From an uncultured Planctomycetaceae bacterium (GTDB lineage Bacteria; Planctomycetota; Planctomycetia; Planctomycetales; Planctomycetaceae), in NCBI GenBank assembly GCA_903823545.1, contig CAIJTL010000683.1:1-6744 (forward strand): a stretch of 6,744 nt of DNA, given 5' to 3'. Below are positions 6,525 through 6,744 of this stretch, piece after piece. The position numbers and the translations under genes are program-made. The notes below the pieces were generated by a model. It saw only the letters and a program-made list of their open reading frames with translations, ran no database searches and was not told where the DNA came from. Each line of letters starts with the position of its first letter. Within the stretch, counting starts at the first letter, position 1.

Positions 6525-6744
6525 ATGCAGCGCCACTTTTTTAGGTTGTCATCATTGGCCAATCTGTCGGCAAGAAATGGAACCGGCAAGCAATTGCGAA
6601 GGTTGTCTTGCCATGCATTGCTTTCTGTGATCGGCGTCTGCGGAATGCTGGGATGTTCTTCTGAGCCTGAGCAGCCAGCGACAGGAGGGCAGCCTGCGGC
6701 TCAAAACGCGGCGCCCGGCGGTATGCCGGGAATGCAACCTGGAG
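6525..6744 (+). CDS. Putative lipoprotein (3'-partial)
   Basis: The frame is open from ATG 6525 to the right edge (73 codons). The N-terminus MQRHFFRLSSLANLSARNG is a long, polar, positively charged n-region containing Arg25-Arg26. It is followed by a hydrophobic core ALLSVIGVCGMLGC; the lipobox M-L-G-C puts the lipidated cysteine at residue 44 (codon 6654-6656), so the product should be membrane-anchored outside the cytoplasm. The mature part begins SSEPEQPATGG and runs into a Gln/Pro/Gly/Ala/Met-rich, disordered-looking tract (PGGMPGMQPG) common in planctomycete lipoproteins. A later GTG at 6627 would shorten the n-region but lacks the ribosome binding site. The functional domain lies beyond the window, so no function can be given. 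Confidence 0.75.
   Translation, partial: MQRHFFRLSSLANLSARNGTGKQLRRLSCHALLSVIGVCGMLGCSSEPEQPATGGQPAAQNAAPGGMPGMQPG

Noticed and set aside
6415..6630. Plus-strand 71-codon open frame before the lipoprotein
   Set aside because: It overlaps the lipoprotein start in another frame, has no ribosome binding site, and its product shows no signal or domain.

Overview
The window looks like chromosomal DNA of a planctomycete. The main reason is the first gene, a huge receptor-type Ser/Thr kinase whose parts are typical of that phylum: a PknB-type kinase, one membrane helix, a PEGA-like domain, two formylglycine-generating-enzyme (FGE/SUMF) folds and a C-terminal array of 'DLSPLxGMPLT' leucine-rich repeats. 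The Pro/Gly/Met-rich lipoprotein at the right edge fits the same group. This placement rests on recognising family style, not on a database search.

Layout. (1) Positions 2-4117, + strand: the kinase gene, cut by the left window edge almost exactly at the catalytic VAxK lysine. (2) 4118-4473: a gap with no confident gene; one open frame starts inside the kinase stop region and is broken by a single TGA. (3) 4474-4638, - strand: a compact tRNA unit made of a tRNA-Arg(UCG) gene, its probable promoter and a strong rho-independent terminator. (4) 4846-6315: a complete but dead ISAs1-family insertion sequence. Its ends are 17-bp imperfect inverted repeats (15/17 matching), with three tandem 19-20-bp repeats just inside the left end. 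The transposase has lost its first catalytic Asp and its reading frame is broken twice. (5) 6316-6524: a hairpin of unknown role and the leader of the next gene. (6) 6525 to the right edge, + strand: the start of a lipoprotein gene with a good ribosome binding site and a lipobox.

The genes do not form one pathway. The kinase is a stand-alone signalling protein, predicted to have a cytoplasmic kinase and a large outward-facing sensor. The tRNA is a separate unit on the other strand, and the IS landed between it and the lipoprotein gene. No complete new defence or mobile system is visible. The points most worth checking are the AAC-like codon pattern at the ligand-facing end of the first FGE domain, which resembles a diversity-generating-retroelement variable region although no template repeat or reverse transcriptase is in the window, and a hairpin-rich stretch of about 90 nt that seems to have been inserted into the transposase gene.
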